NCBI GenBank assembly: GCA_963828625.1
Contig: CAWHEX010000003.1
Span: 620,001-684,000, forward strand
Length of the DNA: 64,000 nt
Origin: PALSA-894 sp963828625
GTDB lineage: Bacteria; Pseudomonadota; Alphaproteobacteria; Rhizobiales; Xanthobacteraceae
Reading direction: 5' to 3'
The notes beneath the pieces are model-generated. The model was not told the DNA's origin, did no database searches, and was given only the letters and a program-made list of their open reading frames with translations. Below are positions 28,612-37,885 of the stretch, piece by piece. The position numbers and the translations under genes are program-made. Numbering within the stretch: position 1 is the first letter of the stretch; the number at the start of each line of letters is the position of its first letter.

Positions 28612-29220
28612 ATGCCCATCACACTTCTCGATGTGATCTTGCTGGTTGTGATGTTGATCTCGGCGCTGCTCGCGATGGTGCGCGGCTTCATGCGCGAGGT
28701 GCTCTCGATCGCCTCATGGGTGGCCGCCGCGGGGCTCACCCTTTATTCGTATCCGCGGCTGAAGCCGACGGTGCTGCAGTATTTCTCCAACGACATCGTG
28801 GCCTCGGCCGTGACGATCGGCGGCGTATTCCTCGGCACCCTGCTGCTCGTGTCGATCGTCACCATCAAGATCTCCGACACGATCCTCGACAGCCGGGTCG
28901 GTGCGCTCGACCGCACGCTCGGCTTCCTGTTCGGCCTCGGGCGCGGCCTGGTGATCGTGGTGGTCGCCTTCCTGTTCTTCGCCTGGCTGGTTCCCGACCG
29001 CAGCCAGCCCGAATGGGTCAAAAACGCGAAATCCCGCGTGGTCCTGCAGGGCACCGGCCAGTGGCTGATGTCGATGTTGCCGGACGACCCCGAAAGCACC
29101 ATCTTGAAGCGGCTGAAGCGCAACAAGCCTGACGAACAGGAGCAGGAGACCCCCGCCGGCGGCCGATCCGGTCTTGGACCGCCAACGGGCCGCTTTGCCG
29201 CTGCCGAACCGAAACTCTAA
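28612..29220 (+). CDS. cvpA: CvpA family membrane protein
   Basis: Inner-membrane protein of the colicin V production family, 202 residues, with four membrane helices (about residues 5-22, 28-48, 63-85 and 101-122) and a charged cytoplasmic tail. The segments DVILLVVMLISALLAMVRGF and REVLSIASW are characteristic. It lies immediately upstream of purF, the near-universal arrangement that links CvpA to purine synthesis by operon only. Its biochemical role is not established. Confidence 0.9.
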   Translation: MPITLLDVILLVVMLISALLAMVRGFMREVLSIASWVAAAGLTLYSYPRLKPTVLQYFSNDIVASAVTIGGVFLGTLLLVSIVTIKISDTILDSRVGALDRTLGFLFGLGRGLVIVVVAFLFFAWLVPDRSQPEWVKNAKSRVVLQGTGQWLMSMLPDDPESTILKRLKRNKPDEQEQETPAGGRSGLGPPTGRFAAAEPKL

Positions 29221-29245
29221 CCCCTGCCGGGGCCCGAAAGGCGAG

Positions 29246-30735
29246 ATGATGGATCAACCCAACGGCCCCCAAAACAGCACAACGAGTGTCGATCTCGAAG
29301 AGGACCGCCTGCACGAGGAATGCGGCGTGTTCGGCATCTTCGGGCATCCGGACGCGGCCGCGATCACGGCGCTCGGGCTGCACGCGCTCCAGCATCGCGG
29401 ACAGGAAGCCTGCGGCATCGTTTCGTTCGATGCCGGGCGCTTCCACTCCGAGCGGCGCATGGGGCTGGTCGGCGACACCTTCTCGCGCGCCGAAGTGATC
29501 GCCAAGCTGCCGGGCAGCGCGGCAATCGGCCATAACCGCTATTCGACGACCGGCGAGACGATCCTGCGCAACGTCCAGCCGCTGTTCTGCGAGCTCGACG
29601 GCGGCGGCTTCGCGGTCGGCCACAACGGCAACCTCACCAACGGCCTCACGCTGCGCAAACAGCTCGTGCGCGACGGCGCGATCATGCAGTCGACCAGCGA
29701 CTCCGAGGTGATCCTGCATCTCGTGGCGCGCTCGCAGCGCAACCGCTTCATCGACCGCTTCATCGACGGGCTGCGCCATCTCGAAGGCGCGTACTCGTTC
29801 GTCGCGCTCACCAACAAGAAGCTGATCGGCGCGCGCGATCCGCTCGGCATCCGCCCGCTGGTGATCGGCGAACTCGACGGCCACCCGATCCTCGCCTCGG
29901 AAACCTGCGCGCTCGACATCATCAACGCGCGCTATGTGCGCGACGTCGAGAACGGCGAAGTCGTCGTGTTCGACGAGCAGGGCGTGCATTCGCACAAGCC
30001 GTTCCCGTTCGCGCAGGCGCGGCCGTGCATCTTCGAATACATCTATTTCTCGCGGCCGGATTCCATCGTCGGCGGGCGCGCCGTCTATGACGTGCGCAAG
30101 ACGATGGGCGGCCGAGCTTGCGCGCGAGGCGCCGGTCGAGGCCGACGTCATCGTGCCGGTGCCGGATTTCGGCGTGCCGGCCGCGATGGGCTACGCGCAG
30201 GCGTCCGGCATCCCCTACGAGCTCGGCATCATCCGCAATCACTACGTCGGCCGCACCTTCATCGAGCCGACGCAGCAGATCCGCCAGCTCGGCGTGCGGC
30301 TGAAGCATTCGGCGAACCGCGCCGTGGTGAACGGCAAGCGCATCGTGCTGATCGACGACTCGATCGTGCGCGGCACCACCTCGACCAAGATCGTGCAGAT
30401 GATGCGCGATGCGGGCGCAAAGGAAGTGCACTTCCGCATCGCCTCGCCGCCGATCACCCACCCGGACTATTACGGCATCGACACGCCGGAACGCGAGAAG
30501 CTGCTCGCCGCGACGCACTCGGTCGAGGAGATGCGGCGCATCATCGGCGCGGACTCGCTCGCATTCCTGTCGGTCGAGGGCATCTATCGCGCGATGGGCC
30601 ACGAGCGGCGCGATCCGGAGCGGCCGCAGTTCACCGACCATTGCTTCACCGGCGAATATCCGACGCCGCTGACCGACCATGACCACGCGCGATCACTCGC
30701 CGCGGCAACTGTCGCTGCTCGCGGAAGCCAGTTGA
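29246..30735 (+). CDS. purF: Amidophosphoribosyltransferase, two frame breaks
   Basis: First committed step of purine synthesis: PRPP plus glutamine to phosphoribosylamine. A short propeptide precedes the catalytic Cys26 (HEECGVFGIFG); the glutaminase domain includes GHNRYSTTG and GHNGNLTN, and the PRPP site is VLIDDSIVRGTTS. Extra bases near 30109 and 30688 break the frame. After the second correction the protein ends with QLSLLAEAS and a TGA at 30733-30735; without it, the frame would falsely fuse to the next gene. GAAAGGCGAG precedes the ATG. The cvpA-purF-SDR run is on one strand. Confidence 0.95.
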
Positions 30736-31469
30736 AGCCCCTCGCCGACCGCATCGCACTGATCACGGGCGCGTCGCGCGGCATCGGCCACGCGACCGCG
30801 ATCGCGCTCGCCAAGGCCGGCGCGCATGTGGTGGCGATCGCGCGCACGGTCGGCGGGCTGGAAGAACTGGACGACGCCATCAAGGCCGCAGGCGGGTCGG
30901 CGACGCTCGTGCCGCTCGACCTGAAGGACTACGACGGCATCGACCGGCTCGGCGCGACGCTCAACGAGCGCTACGGCAAGCTCGACGTGCTGGTGGCGAA
31001 TGCCGGCCTGCTCGGCGCGCTCTCGCCGATGAGCCATATCGAGCCGAAGGTGTTCGAGGACGTGATGACGGTGAACGTCACGGCGAACTACCGGCTGATC
31101 CGTTCGCTCGATCCGCTGCTGCAGAAATCCGACGCGGGCCGCGCCGTGTTCCTCACCTCGGGCGCCGCCTGGACGCCGATGGCCTATTGGGGGCCCTACT
31201 CGGTGTCGAAGGCCGCGGTCGAGCTGATGGCGCGCATCTACGCGGCCGAGACGGCATCGACACGGCTGCGCGTGAACATCTTCAATCCAGGGCCGATCCG
31301 CACCCGCATGCGCGCGAGCGCGATGCCGGGCGAAGACCCGATGACGCTCGACACGCCGGAAAACTGCGCCGAGAAAATCATCGATCTCTGCCTGCCCGGC
31401 TATACGCAGACCGGCACGCTCTACAATTATCGCGTCAAGAAATTCCTCAGCTGGGCGCCGCCGGCTTAA
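30732..31469 (+). CDS. Short-chain dehydrogenase/reductase downstream of purF
   Basis: A 245-residue SDR with NAD(P) motif TGASRGIGHA, NAG motif ANAGLLG, catalytic serine in LTSGAAW and YSVSK active site. I start at the TTG at 30732, which overlaps the purF stop (TTGA) and gives KPLADRIALITGAS, the normal N-terminus; GGAAG lies just upstream. An SDR coupled to purF is common in Rhizobiales. Substrate unknown. Confidence 0.85.
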   Translation: MKPLADRIALITGASRGIGHATAIALAKAGAHVVAIARTVGGLEELDDAIKAAGGSATLVPLDLKDYDGIDRLGATLNERYGKLDVLVANAGLLGALSPMSHIEPKVFEDVMTVNVTANYRLIRSLDPLLQKSDAGRAVFLTSGAAWTPMAYWGPYSVSKAAVELMARIYAAETASTRLRVNIFNPGPIRTRMRASAMPGEDPMTLDTPENCAEKIIDLCLPGYTQTGTLYNYRVKKFLSWAPPA

Positions 31470-31505
31470 GCTACTTCCGCATAACTGCTTGGACCGAGAG
31501 GCCGC

Positions 31506-32442
31506 ATGGCACTGCTGATCATCGGGCTCGACCACATCATCGGCGCTGCGACGGAGTGGCGCGATACGTTCAAGGCACAGCTTCCCGATCTGCCTATCCG
31601 CATCTGGCCCGACGCCGGCGAGCTGAAGGACATCGAATACCTCGCCTTCATGCACCCGGATTTCGACGCGCTGCCAGCCTTCCCGAATCTGAAAGCCATG
31701 TTCAGCCGCGCGGCCGGCGTGGAGGACATTGTCGGCCATCCAAAACTGCCGAAGGCCCCGCTCGGCAAGGTGGAGCCGCCCGGCGGCGATCCGATGATGA
31801 CGGAATATGTCGTCATGCACGTCCTGCGCCTGCATCGCGAGATGCCGGCGTATCAGGCGGCGCAGGCCAATCGGGAATGGCGCAGGGCGCCGATCCTGCG
31901 GCCGGAGCAAAGGCGCGTCGGCTTTCTCGGCTTCGGATTGATGGCCACGGCGCCGGCACTGGTGTTGAAGTCGCTCGGCTTCAAGGTCTCGGCATGGGTT
32001 CGCTCGCCGCGGCAGGCCGCCGAGGTGCCCATCTTCCACGGTCGCCGATCAGCTCGAGCCGTTTCTCAATCAGACCGATATCGCCGTCTGCCTGTTGCCG
32101 CTGACAGCGGAAACCAAAGGCATCTTCTGTGCGCGCACGTTTGCCATGATGCCGAGAGGCGCCATGCTGGTGAACATCGGACGCGGCAGGCATGTGGTGG
32201 AAAAGGATCTGATCGCCGCGCTCGATTCCGGGCAATTGTCGTACGCTTCGCTCGATGCGCTGTGGCCCGAGCCGCTGCCGCCGGAAAGCCCGCTCTGGCT
32301 GCACCCCAAAGTGACCGTGATGCCGCACGTGGCGCGGCGGCCGACCGTCGCCCAGCTCGTGACCGAAATGGTCGCGAACATCAAAAGTCTCGAGGCCGGG
32401 GGATCGCTTCTGGAAGAAGTCGACCTCACGCTGGGATACTGA
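31506..32442 (+). CDS. Glyoxylate/hydroxypyruvate reductase A-type D-2-hydroxyacid dehydrogenase, one frame break
   Basis: Reduces 2-oxoacids such as glyoxylate or hydroxypyruvate. The nucleotide-binding motif is VGFLGFGLMATAPALVL, LPLTAETKGIF and VNIGRGRHVVEKDL (with the substrate-binding arginine) follow, and the catalytic histidine is in VMPHVARRP. An extra base near 32042 splits the frame inside the cofactor domain; corrected length is about 311 residues. It is followed 12 bases later by a sugar-acid dehydrogenase-like gene, which suggests a small metabolic unit. Confidence 0.85.
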
Positions 32443-32454
32443 AAAAGAGGTCGC

Positions 32455-33258
32455 ATGAAGCGCATTCTCATCACCGGCGCGGCCGGGAAAATCGGCAGCA
32501 CCCTGCGCACGGGTTTGCGCAACCGCTACCCGGTGTTGCGCCTCTCCGACGTCGCGCCGCTCGGACCGGCGCAAGCCGGCGAGGAGATCGCGCCCGCCGA
32601 CCTCTCCGATCTTGCCGCCGTGGAAGCCGCCATGAAGGACGTCGACTGCGTCGTTCATCTCGGGGCGATCCCGGGCGAGGACGTTTGGGACAAGATCCTG
32701 CCGAACAACATCGTCGGCACCTGGAACGTGTTCGAGGCCGCGCGGCGGCAAGGCGTGAAACGCGTCGTCTATGCGAGCTCGCATCACGCGGTCGGCTTCT
32801 ATCGCCGCGCCCGCGTCATCGACCAGAACGTCGTTCCGCGCCCGGACGGCATCTACGGCGTGAGCAAGGTGTTCGGCGAGGCGACCGGTCGCCTGTTCGC
32901 CGACAAGCATGGCCTCTCGGTCGCGTGCCTGCGCATCGGCGCGTTCCGTGACAAGCCGGACGACCGGCGGCTGCTGTATGTGTGGCTCAGCCCGCGCGAC
33001 GCCGTGCATCTGGTCCAATGCTGCATCGACGCGCCGGACTATCATTTCATCACCGTGTACGGCGTCTCCGACAACGCCCGCACGCGCTACCGCAACGCCG
33101 ATCTCGATTTCCTCGGCTACAAGCCGCAGGACAAGGCGGAGGACTACGCGGCCGACATCATGCGCGGGCCGGACAACGAGGATCCGATCTCGCGGCAATT
33201 CCACGGCGGCATGTACACGCCGATGGGGTTCGACGGCGACGCGTCGCGGATCGAATAA
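32455..33258 (+). CDS. NAD-dependent epimerase/dehydratase, uronate dehydrogenase-like
   Basis: Extended SDR of 267 residues with the N-terminal motif ITGAAGKIGSTLR, the HLGAIPGEDVWD segment and active-site YGVSK. The overall pattern (SSHHAVGFY, DKPDDRRLLYVWLSPRD) resembles uronate dehydrogenases that oxidise hexuronates to aldarate lactones. I infer that from pattern only; other NAD-dependent sugar dehydrogenases are possible. It starts 12 bases after the hydroxyacid dehydrogenase and converges on the MFS gene. Confidence 0.78.
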   Translation: MKRILITGAAGKIGSTLRTGLRNRYPVLRLSDVAPLGPAQAGEEIAPADLSDLAAVEAAMKDVDCVVHLGAIPGEDVWDKILPNNIVGTWNVFEAARRQGVKRVVYASSHHAVGFYRRARVIDQNVVPRPDGIYGVSKVFGEATGRLFADKHGLSVACLRIGAFRDKPDDRRLLYVWLSPRDAVHLVQCCIDAPDYHFITVYGVSDNARTRYRNADLDFLGYKPQDKAEDYAADIMRGPDNEDPISRQFHGGMYTPMGFDGDASRIE

Positions 33259-33259
33259 A

Positions 33260-34486
33260 TCAGGCGCGCGTCGTCTTCCACGCGATCGCCATCGCGGCGA
33301 GCAGCAGCAATGCGGCGAGCGTGAACGGCGTACCGGGCAAATTCAGTCCAAGCTCCGGCTTGATCGCCCAGGCAAACGAGAGCGAGAACAGCCCCGGCCC
33401 GATCATGCTGGAGATGCCGGAGATGCTGGCATTCGCGCCCTGAAGCTGGCCCTGCTCGTCGGCGCCGACGTGACGGCTCATCAGCGCGAGCGAGGCCGGA
33501 TTGGCGATGCCCCACAGCGCCTGCAGCGGAATGCCCACCAGAAATATCAGTCCGGTCGGCGCGACCGCGTAGACGAAGAACCCGGCAGCACCGAGCAGCA
33601 ATCCGCCGACCAGCGCCTTGCGCTCGCCGAACCATTTGATCGACGGACCGATCAGCGCGCCCTGCACCACCATCGAACAGATGCCAACGAACGCCAGCAG
33701 GAAACCGACCGTCCGCTCGTCCCAGCCGTATTTGTAATTCAGGTAGAGCACCGAGATGATCGGCAGCACCGCATGGGCCAGCATGCTGAGGAAATTCACG
33801 CCGGCGAGGCCGACCAACTCGCGATGCGAGCGCAGGAGTTTCAGCGCGCCGAGCGGATTCGCGCGCCGCCACGAGAACGGCATGCGGGATTCCTTCGGCA
33901 GCGACTCCGGCAGGATCAGCCAGCCGTAGAGCGCGTTCGCGAGCCCAAGGCCCGCCGCGACCCAAAACGGCAAGCGCGGATCGATGCTGCCGGCGAGTCC
34001 CCCGATGGCCGGCCCGAGGATGAAGCCCGCGCCGAACGCGGCGCCAAGCAGCCCGAATCGCGCCGCGCGCTGCTCGGGCGGCGTGACGTCGGCCACATAC
34101 GCGAAGCCGGTGGAGAAACTCGCCCCCGCGATACCCGAAATGACGCGGCCGGCGAACAGCCACCACAGCGACGGCGCAAGCGCCATCAGGATGTGGTCCA
34201 ACGCGAGACCCAGACATGAAATCAGGATCACCGGCCGCCTTCCGAAACGGTCGGACAGCGCGCCGAGTACCGGAGAGAACACGAACTGCATCAGCGCCCA
34301 GGCGGTGCCGAACAGCCCGAGAATCTCAGCGCCCCCCGCCGTATCGCCGCCCATGAAGCCAACGACCAGGCCGGGCAACACCGGGATGATGATGCCGAGC
34401 GCCAGCATGTCGAGCAACACCGTGACAAAGATGAACGCGAAGGCCGCGCGCCCCGGCGCGCTGACTTGCGACGCAGCCTCGCTCAT
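33260..34486 (-). CDS. MFS efflux transporter, TetA-like
   Basis: Twelve-helix major facilitator of 408 residues. The loop 2-3 motif GALSDRFGRRPVIL and the first helix FVTVLLDMLALGIIIPVLPGL match the DHA1 tetracycline-resistance-type family. Start at ATG 34486 overlaps the der stop (ATGA), so it is translationally coupled to der. Chromosomal members of this group in soil bacteria are usually of unknown substrate, so drug resistance should not be assumed. Confidence 0.82.
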   Translation of the reverse strand: MSEAASQVSAPGRAAFAFIFVTVLLDMLALGIIIPVLPGLVVGFMGGDTAGGAEILGLFGTAWALMQFVFSPVLGALSDRFGRRPVILISCLGLALDHILMALAPSLWWLFAGRVISGIAGASFSTGFAYVADVTPPEQRAARFGLLGAAFGAGFILGPAIGGLAGSIDPRLPFWVAAGLGLANALYGWLILPESLPKESRMPFSWRRANPLGALKLLRSHRELVGLAGVNFLSMLAHAVLPIISVLYLNYKYGWDERTVGFLLAFVGICSMVVQGALIGPSIKWFGERKALVGGLLLGAAGFFVYAVAPTGLIFLVGIPLQALWGIANPASLALMSRHVGADEQGQLQGANASISGISSMIGPGLFSLSFAWAIKPELGLNLPGTPFTLAALLLLAAMAIAWKTTRA

Positions 34487-35850
34487 CGCTGCTTCGATTT
34501 CTTGTGGCTGAACGGGTTCGCCTTCTCGCGCAAGGTGATGCGGATCGGCGTGCCGGGCAGGTCGAAATGGTCGCGCATGCCATGCACGAGGTAGCGCAGG
34601 TAGCTTTCCGGAACGGCGTCCGCACGCGAGCAGAACAGCACGAAGCTTGGGGGCCGGGATTTCACCTGCGTGATGTAGTTGAGCTTGAGGCGCCGGCCGC
34701 TCACCGCAGGAGGCGAATGCGACGACACCGCGTCTTCGAACCAGCGGTTCAGCGGATTGGTGGCGACGCGCTTGTTCCAGATCGCGTAGGCGTCGACGAC
34801 GCCCTGCATCAGCCGGTCGAGGCCTTCGCCGAGCATGCCCGACACCGCGACGATGGGGACGCCTTTCACCTGCGGCAGCCAATGGTCGGCCTCTTCGCGC
34901 AGCTTGCCGGCCCGCCCTCCGTCCGCGAGGTCCCACTTGTTCATGCCGAGAACGAGCGCCCTGCCCTCGCGCTGCACCAGATCGGCGATGCGCAGGTCCT
35001 GCTCCTCGAACGGACGCTCGACGTCCATCAGCACGATGACGACCTCGGCGAAGCGGATCGCGTTGAGCGTGTCGGCGACGGAGAGCTTCTCGAGCTTCTC
35101 CTCGATGCGCGCTTTGCGCCGCATGCCGGCGGTATCGAACAGGCGAAACTCGCGACCATGCCATTCGAGCATCACCGCAATGGTGTCGCGCGTGATGCCG
35201 GCTTCCGGTCCGGTGAGCAGGCGTTCCTCGCCGAGCAGGCGATTGATCAGCGTGGACTTGCCGACGTTGGGCCGGCCGACGACCGCGACGCGGATCGGCC
35301 GGTTGGCTCTCTCTTCGTCGGTCTCGGGCTCATCGTCCTCGATCGGGACGGACGTGTGCTCAGGGAGCGCCGCGCGGATCGCGTCGTAGAGGTCGGACAG
35401 ACCCTCGCCGTGTTCGGCCGAGATCGCAACCGGGTCGCCGAGACCCAGCTCGTAGGCCTCGGCTGCGCCGGCTCCGGCGCGCAACTCGGATTTGTTGGCG
35501 ACGACGACCACCGGCTTGCCGGCACGGCGCACGACGCCGGCGAACTGGCGATCAATCGGGGTCAGGCCGGAGCGCACGTCCATCAGGAAGAGAACCGCGT
35601 CGGCACTTTCGATCGCCGCCTCGGTCTGCTCCATCATACGGCTGATCAGGCTGTCGGGTCCGCCCTCGTCAAAACCCGCGGTGTCGACCGCCGTGAACGC
35701 AAGATCGCCGAGACGCGCCTGCCCTTCGCGGCGGTCGCGCGTCACACCGGGCCGGTCGTCGACCAGCGCAAGACGCTTGCCGACCAGCCGGTTGAACAGT
35801 GTCGACTTGCCGACATTCGGCCGCCCGACGATGGCGAGGGTGAAGCTCAT
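34483..35850 (-). CDS. der: Ribosome biogenesis GTPase Der (EngA)
   Basis: Essential GTPase for 50S assembly with two tandem G domains. First P-loop GRPNVGKSTLFNRL near residue 8, second GRPNVGKSTLINRL near residue 192, each with its NKSE or NKWD base-recognition motif, then a C-terminal KH-like domain ending in HKKSKQR. Length 455 residues, normal for alphaproteobacteria. Overlaps the MFS gene by four bases; 57 bases separate it from the lipoprotein gene upstream. Confidence 0.96.
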   Translation of the reverse strand: MSFTLAIVGRPNVGKSTLFNRLVGKRLALVDDRPGVTRDRREGQARLGDLAFTAVDTAGFDEGGPDSLISRMMEQTEAAIESADAVLFLMDVRSGLTPIDRQFAGVVRRAGKPVVVVANKSELRAGAGAAEAYELGLGDPVAISAEHGEGLSDLYDAIRAALPEHTSVPIEDDEPETDEERANRPIRVAVVGRPNVGKSTLINRLLGEERLLTGPEAGITRDTIAVMLEWHGREFRLFDTAGMRRKARIEEKLEKLSVADTLNAIRFAEVVIVLMDVERPFEEQDLRIADLVQREGRALVLGMNKWDLADGGRAGKLREEADHWLPQVKGVPIVAVSGMLGEGLDRLMQGVVDAYAIWNKRVATNPLNRWFEDAVSSHSPPAVSGRRLKLNYITQVKSRPPSFVLFCSRADAVPESYLRYLVHGMRDHFDLPGTPIRITLREKANPFSHKKSKQR

Positions 35851-35907
35851 TGTTTGTGGCCGCGATGCTACGGGGAAAACCGGTCACCGGTCTTCCCGGC
35901 ATCACTC

Positions 35908-36402
35908 CTAGCGCGTCGGGGCCGGGGGCGCGTTGGTCGGCCAGGTCGGCTGCGAACCCGGAATGCTCGGCCAGGCGGCGGCGCTCGACGGGGCGGACTG
36001 CGTCGTGCTCTGCGCGGCCGGCGCCTGCCGCACCTGCTGCTGCTGTGTCGGCTGCTGCGGCTGCGCCTGCTGCTGTTGCTTTTGTTGCTGTTGGGGCGGA
36101 GGCGCGCGCCGCACGACCGCTTTCTTCGGCTTCGGTTTCGGTCTCTCGGGCTTTGCTTCAACCACGGGCGGCGGCGCCTCGGCCGGCGGCTGATAGCCCT
36201 TCACCATTTCGGGCGGAACGCCCTGCGGCACGCCGGGCACGCCGCTTTCGAAAACGGGCCGACGCTCGCCGACCAGCGGCTTCTTCGACGTGCCCATGAT
36301 GTCGAGCTCGGACAGCTTGTCGAGCGGATCGAAGGACTCGCAGCCCGCAAGCGCGATGCTCGCGGTCAGCGCGGCGATGGTGAGAAAACGGTTGCGCATC
36401 AT
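35908..36402 (-). CDS. Proline/glutamine-rich lipoprotein
   Basis: A 164-residue lipoprotein: signal peptide with lipobox LAGC (cysteine at about residue 21), then a short conserved-looking region (FDPLDKLSELDIMG) and a Lys/Pro stretch followed by a Gln-rich run (residues about 100-128). No known domain. The start at 36402 overlaps the stop of the YfgM-like gene (ATGA). It occupies the place between yfgM and der where many bacteria have bamB, but it has no beta-propeller. Function unknown; envelope location is clear from the lipobox. Confidence 0.72.
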   Translation of the reverse strand: MMRNRFLTIAALTASIALAGCESFDPLDKLSELDIMGTSKKPLVGERRPVFESGVPGVPQGVPPEMVKGYQPPAEAPPPVVEAKPERPKPKPKKAVVRRAPPPQQQQKQQQQAQPQQPTQQQQVRQAPAAQSTTQSAPSSAAAWPSIPGSQPTWPTNAPPAPTR

Positions 36403-37052
36403 GTCCTCGCCTTGGTGCCGGTCAGCGTCATCAGCACGTCTATGCGCTGACGCGTGCCGGCGGGCGTTTCGGCATCGGTCGCGATCACGTCGAACCAGCG
36501 CTTCGCCGCCGCCTGATCGCCGGTACGCCAGGCGCCGAGCGCGAGCAGTTCGCGCGCGCTGTGACGGAAGGCGCGGTCCGCCGCGGTGAGCGGCTCAAGC
36601 CGCCCATTGAGTTCGTTGAACGGTGCAGTGTCGACAAGGATCAGCCCGGCGCGGATCACGGCGAGGTCCTGCAGCGGACGCCCGAGGCTCGAATCCGCGG
36701 CGAGCGCGTCATAGGCCTTCACGGCGGCCGCCGGATCGCTCTTGGCGAGCTCGGCGGCTTCGCGGAACCCGGCGAGAATGCGGTAACCGGAGCTTCCTTC
36801 CTTGGCGACCTTGGCGAAGGCGGCCTGCGCCTCGGCCGGCTTGCCGGCCTCCGCCAGAACGACCGCGGCCTCGAAAGCCGCACCCGATTCGGCAGCCTTC
36901 TTGTTCTCCCAGTAATCGTAGCCGCGCCAGCCGCCGACCGCGAGGACGACCAGCAGGGCCGCCGCGACGATCAGATTGCTGTGGCGGTCCCAAAGCTGCT
37001 TTAGCTTCTCGCGCCGGACTTCTTCATCGACTTCGTGAAAAATGTCAGCCAC
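36399..37052 (-). CDS. YfgM-like tetratricopeptide membrane protein
   Basis: A 217-residue protein with a short N-terminal cytoplasmic helix (FHEVDEEVRREKLKQLWDR), one membrane helix (about residues 27-47), then TPR-like helical repeats outside. This is the TPR_21/YfgM architecture; in E. coli YfgM works near the Sec translocon and periplasmic chaperones. It is upstream of a lipoprotein and der, as expected. The role in this organism is inferred from family. Confidence 0.82.
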   Translation of the reverse strand: MADIFHEVDEEVRREKLKQLWDRHSNLIVAAALLVVLAVGGWRGYDYWENKKAAESGAAFEAAVVLAEAGKPAEAQAAFAKVAKEGSSGYRILAGFREAAELAKSDPAAAVKAYDALAADSSLGRPLQDLAVIRAGLILVDTAPFNELNGRLEPLTAADRAFRHSARELLALGAWRTGDQAAAKRWFDVIATDAETPAGTRQRIDVLMTLTGTKART

Positions 37053-37184
37053 TTCAAGGCTCTCCGGGGAGGACTGAAAGTCGTTTCAGCGGGGCCGCTC
37101 CCCACGTTGCGCGCCGTAAACTACCGATATGGCAGGCCCAAGGCAAAGCTTGGCTGCCGGGACCCTCCGGGATGGTTTCCGCCA

Positions 37185-37769
37185 CTACCGGCCGAACACC
37201 GGAACCCCGACCACGTATGGGTGGAACAGGAAGCCGAGGGCCAGATAGACGACCGTCCCGACAACGACCGCCATGACGTCCTTTCGGACGCCCCCGACCG
37301 GAATGGGCGGCGATCCGGGGTCGGTGCGGTGCTTGAGCGAGATACGGTCCAGGACCGCCCAGCCGAGGATGGAGCCGAACAGGATGATCGAACCGAGATC
37401 GCCATTGGAGATGAGGTGCGCGACGGCCCACAGCTTCGTCCCGACCAGCATCGGATGCTTGAGGACGGTCTTGATGCGGCCGGGCGAATAAGCCGCGTAG
37501 AAAAAGATGATCGATGGCCAGACCAGCGCGACGGTGATGTGCCGCGTCCAGGTTGGCGGATCCCAGACCGGGATGTATCCGGCCGCGCGGTAGCGCGCGA
37601 AGCCCCACGCGATCAGGATCACGCCGACAACGGAGACGAGTGAATAAAGGCCCTTGTAGCCGCCCTCTCCTATCCGCGCGATCAGCGCCGCGCGCTGCGC
37701 GCGCCGCGTCGTGACGAGGTGCATGCCGATGAACAGCACCAGTCCGGCAACCATGATCGTCAGGCCCAT
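37185..37769 (-). CDS. NnrU family membrane protein
   Basis: A 194-residue protein with about six membrane helices and the NnrU pattern FIGMHLVTTRRAQRAAL, GEGGYKGLYSLVS and KHPMLVGTKLWAVAHL. Members are associated with denitrification gene clusters and with isoprenoid isomerisation (15-cis-zeta-carotene isomerase relatives), but no denitrification gene is nearby, so I make no functional claim. Start at ATG 37769, divergent from the binding-protein gene. Confidence 0.82.
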   Translation of the reverse strand: MGLTIMVAGLVLFIGMHLVTTRRAQRAALIARIGEGGYKGLYSLVSVVGVILIAWGFARYRAAGYIPVWDPPTWTRHITVALVWPSIIFFYAAYSPGRIKTVLKHPMLVGTKLWAVAHLISNGDLGSIILFGSILGWAVLDRISLKHRTDPGSPPIPVGGVRKDVMAVVVGTVVYLALGFLFHPYVVGVPVFGR

Positions 37770-37885
37770 TGCGGCCTCCCGGTATCGATGCGTTGCAGCA
37801 TGCAGACCACACTTCGCTTGACCTCGGCAAGGCGCGACGGACATATGCCGCGGGGGCCCGCAGCCACGGATTTGCCGGAGGAACG

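Noticed and set aside
30100..30120. Programmed +1 frameshifting as explanation for purF and other breaks
   Set aside because: The breaks share no slippery motif, occur in many unrelated genes and fall inside invariant regions; sequence error is simpler.
29934..31469. Apparent fusion of the PurF C-terminus to an SDR in one frame
   Set aside because: A +1 break near 30688 explains it. The correct frame ends QLSLLAEAS with a TGA at 30733-30735, and the SDR has its own TTG start overlapping that stop.
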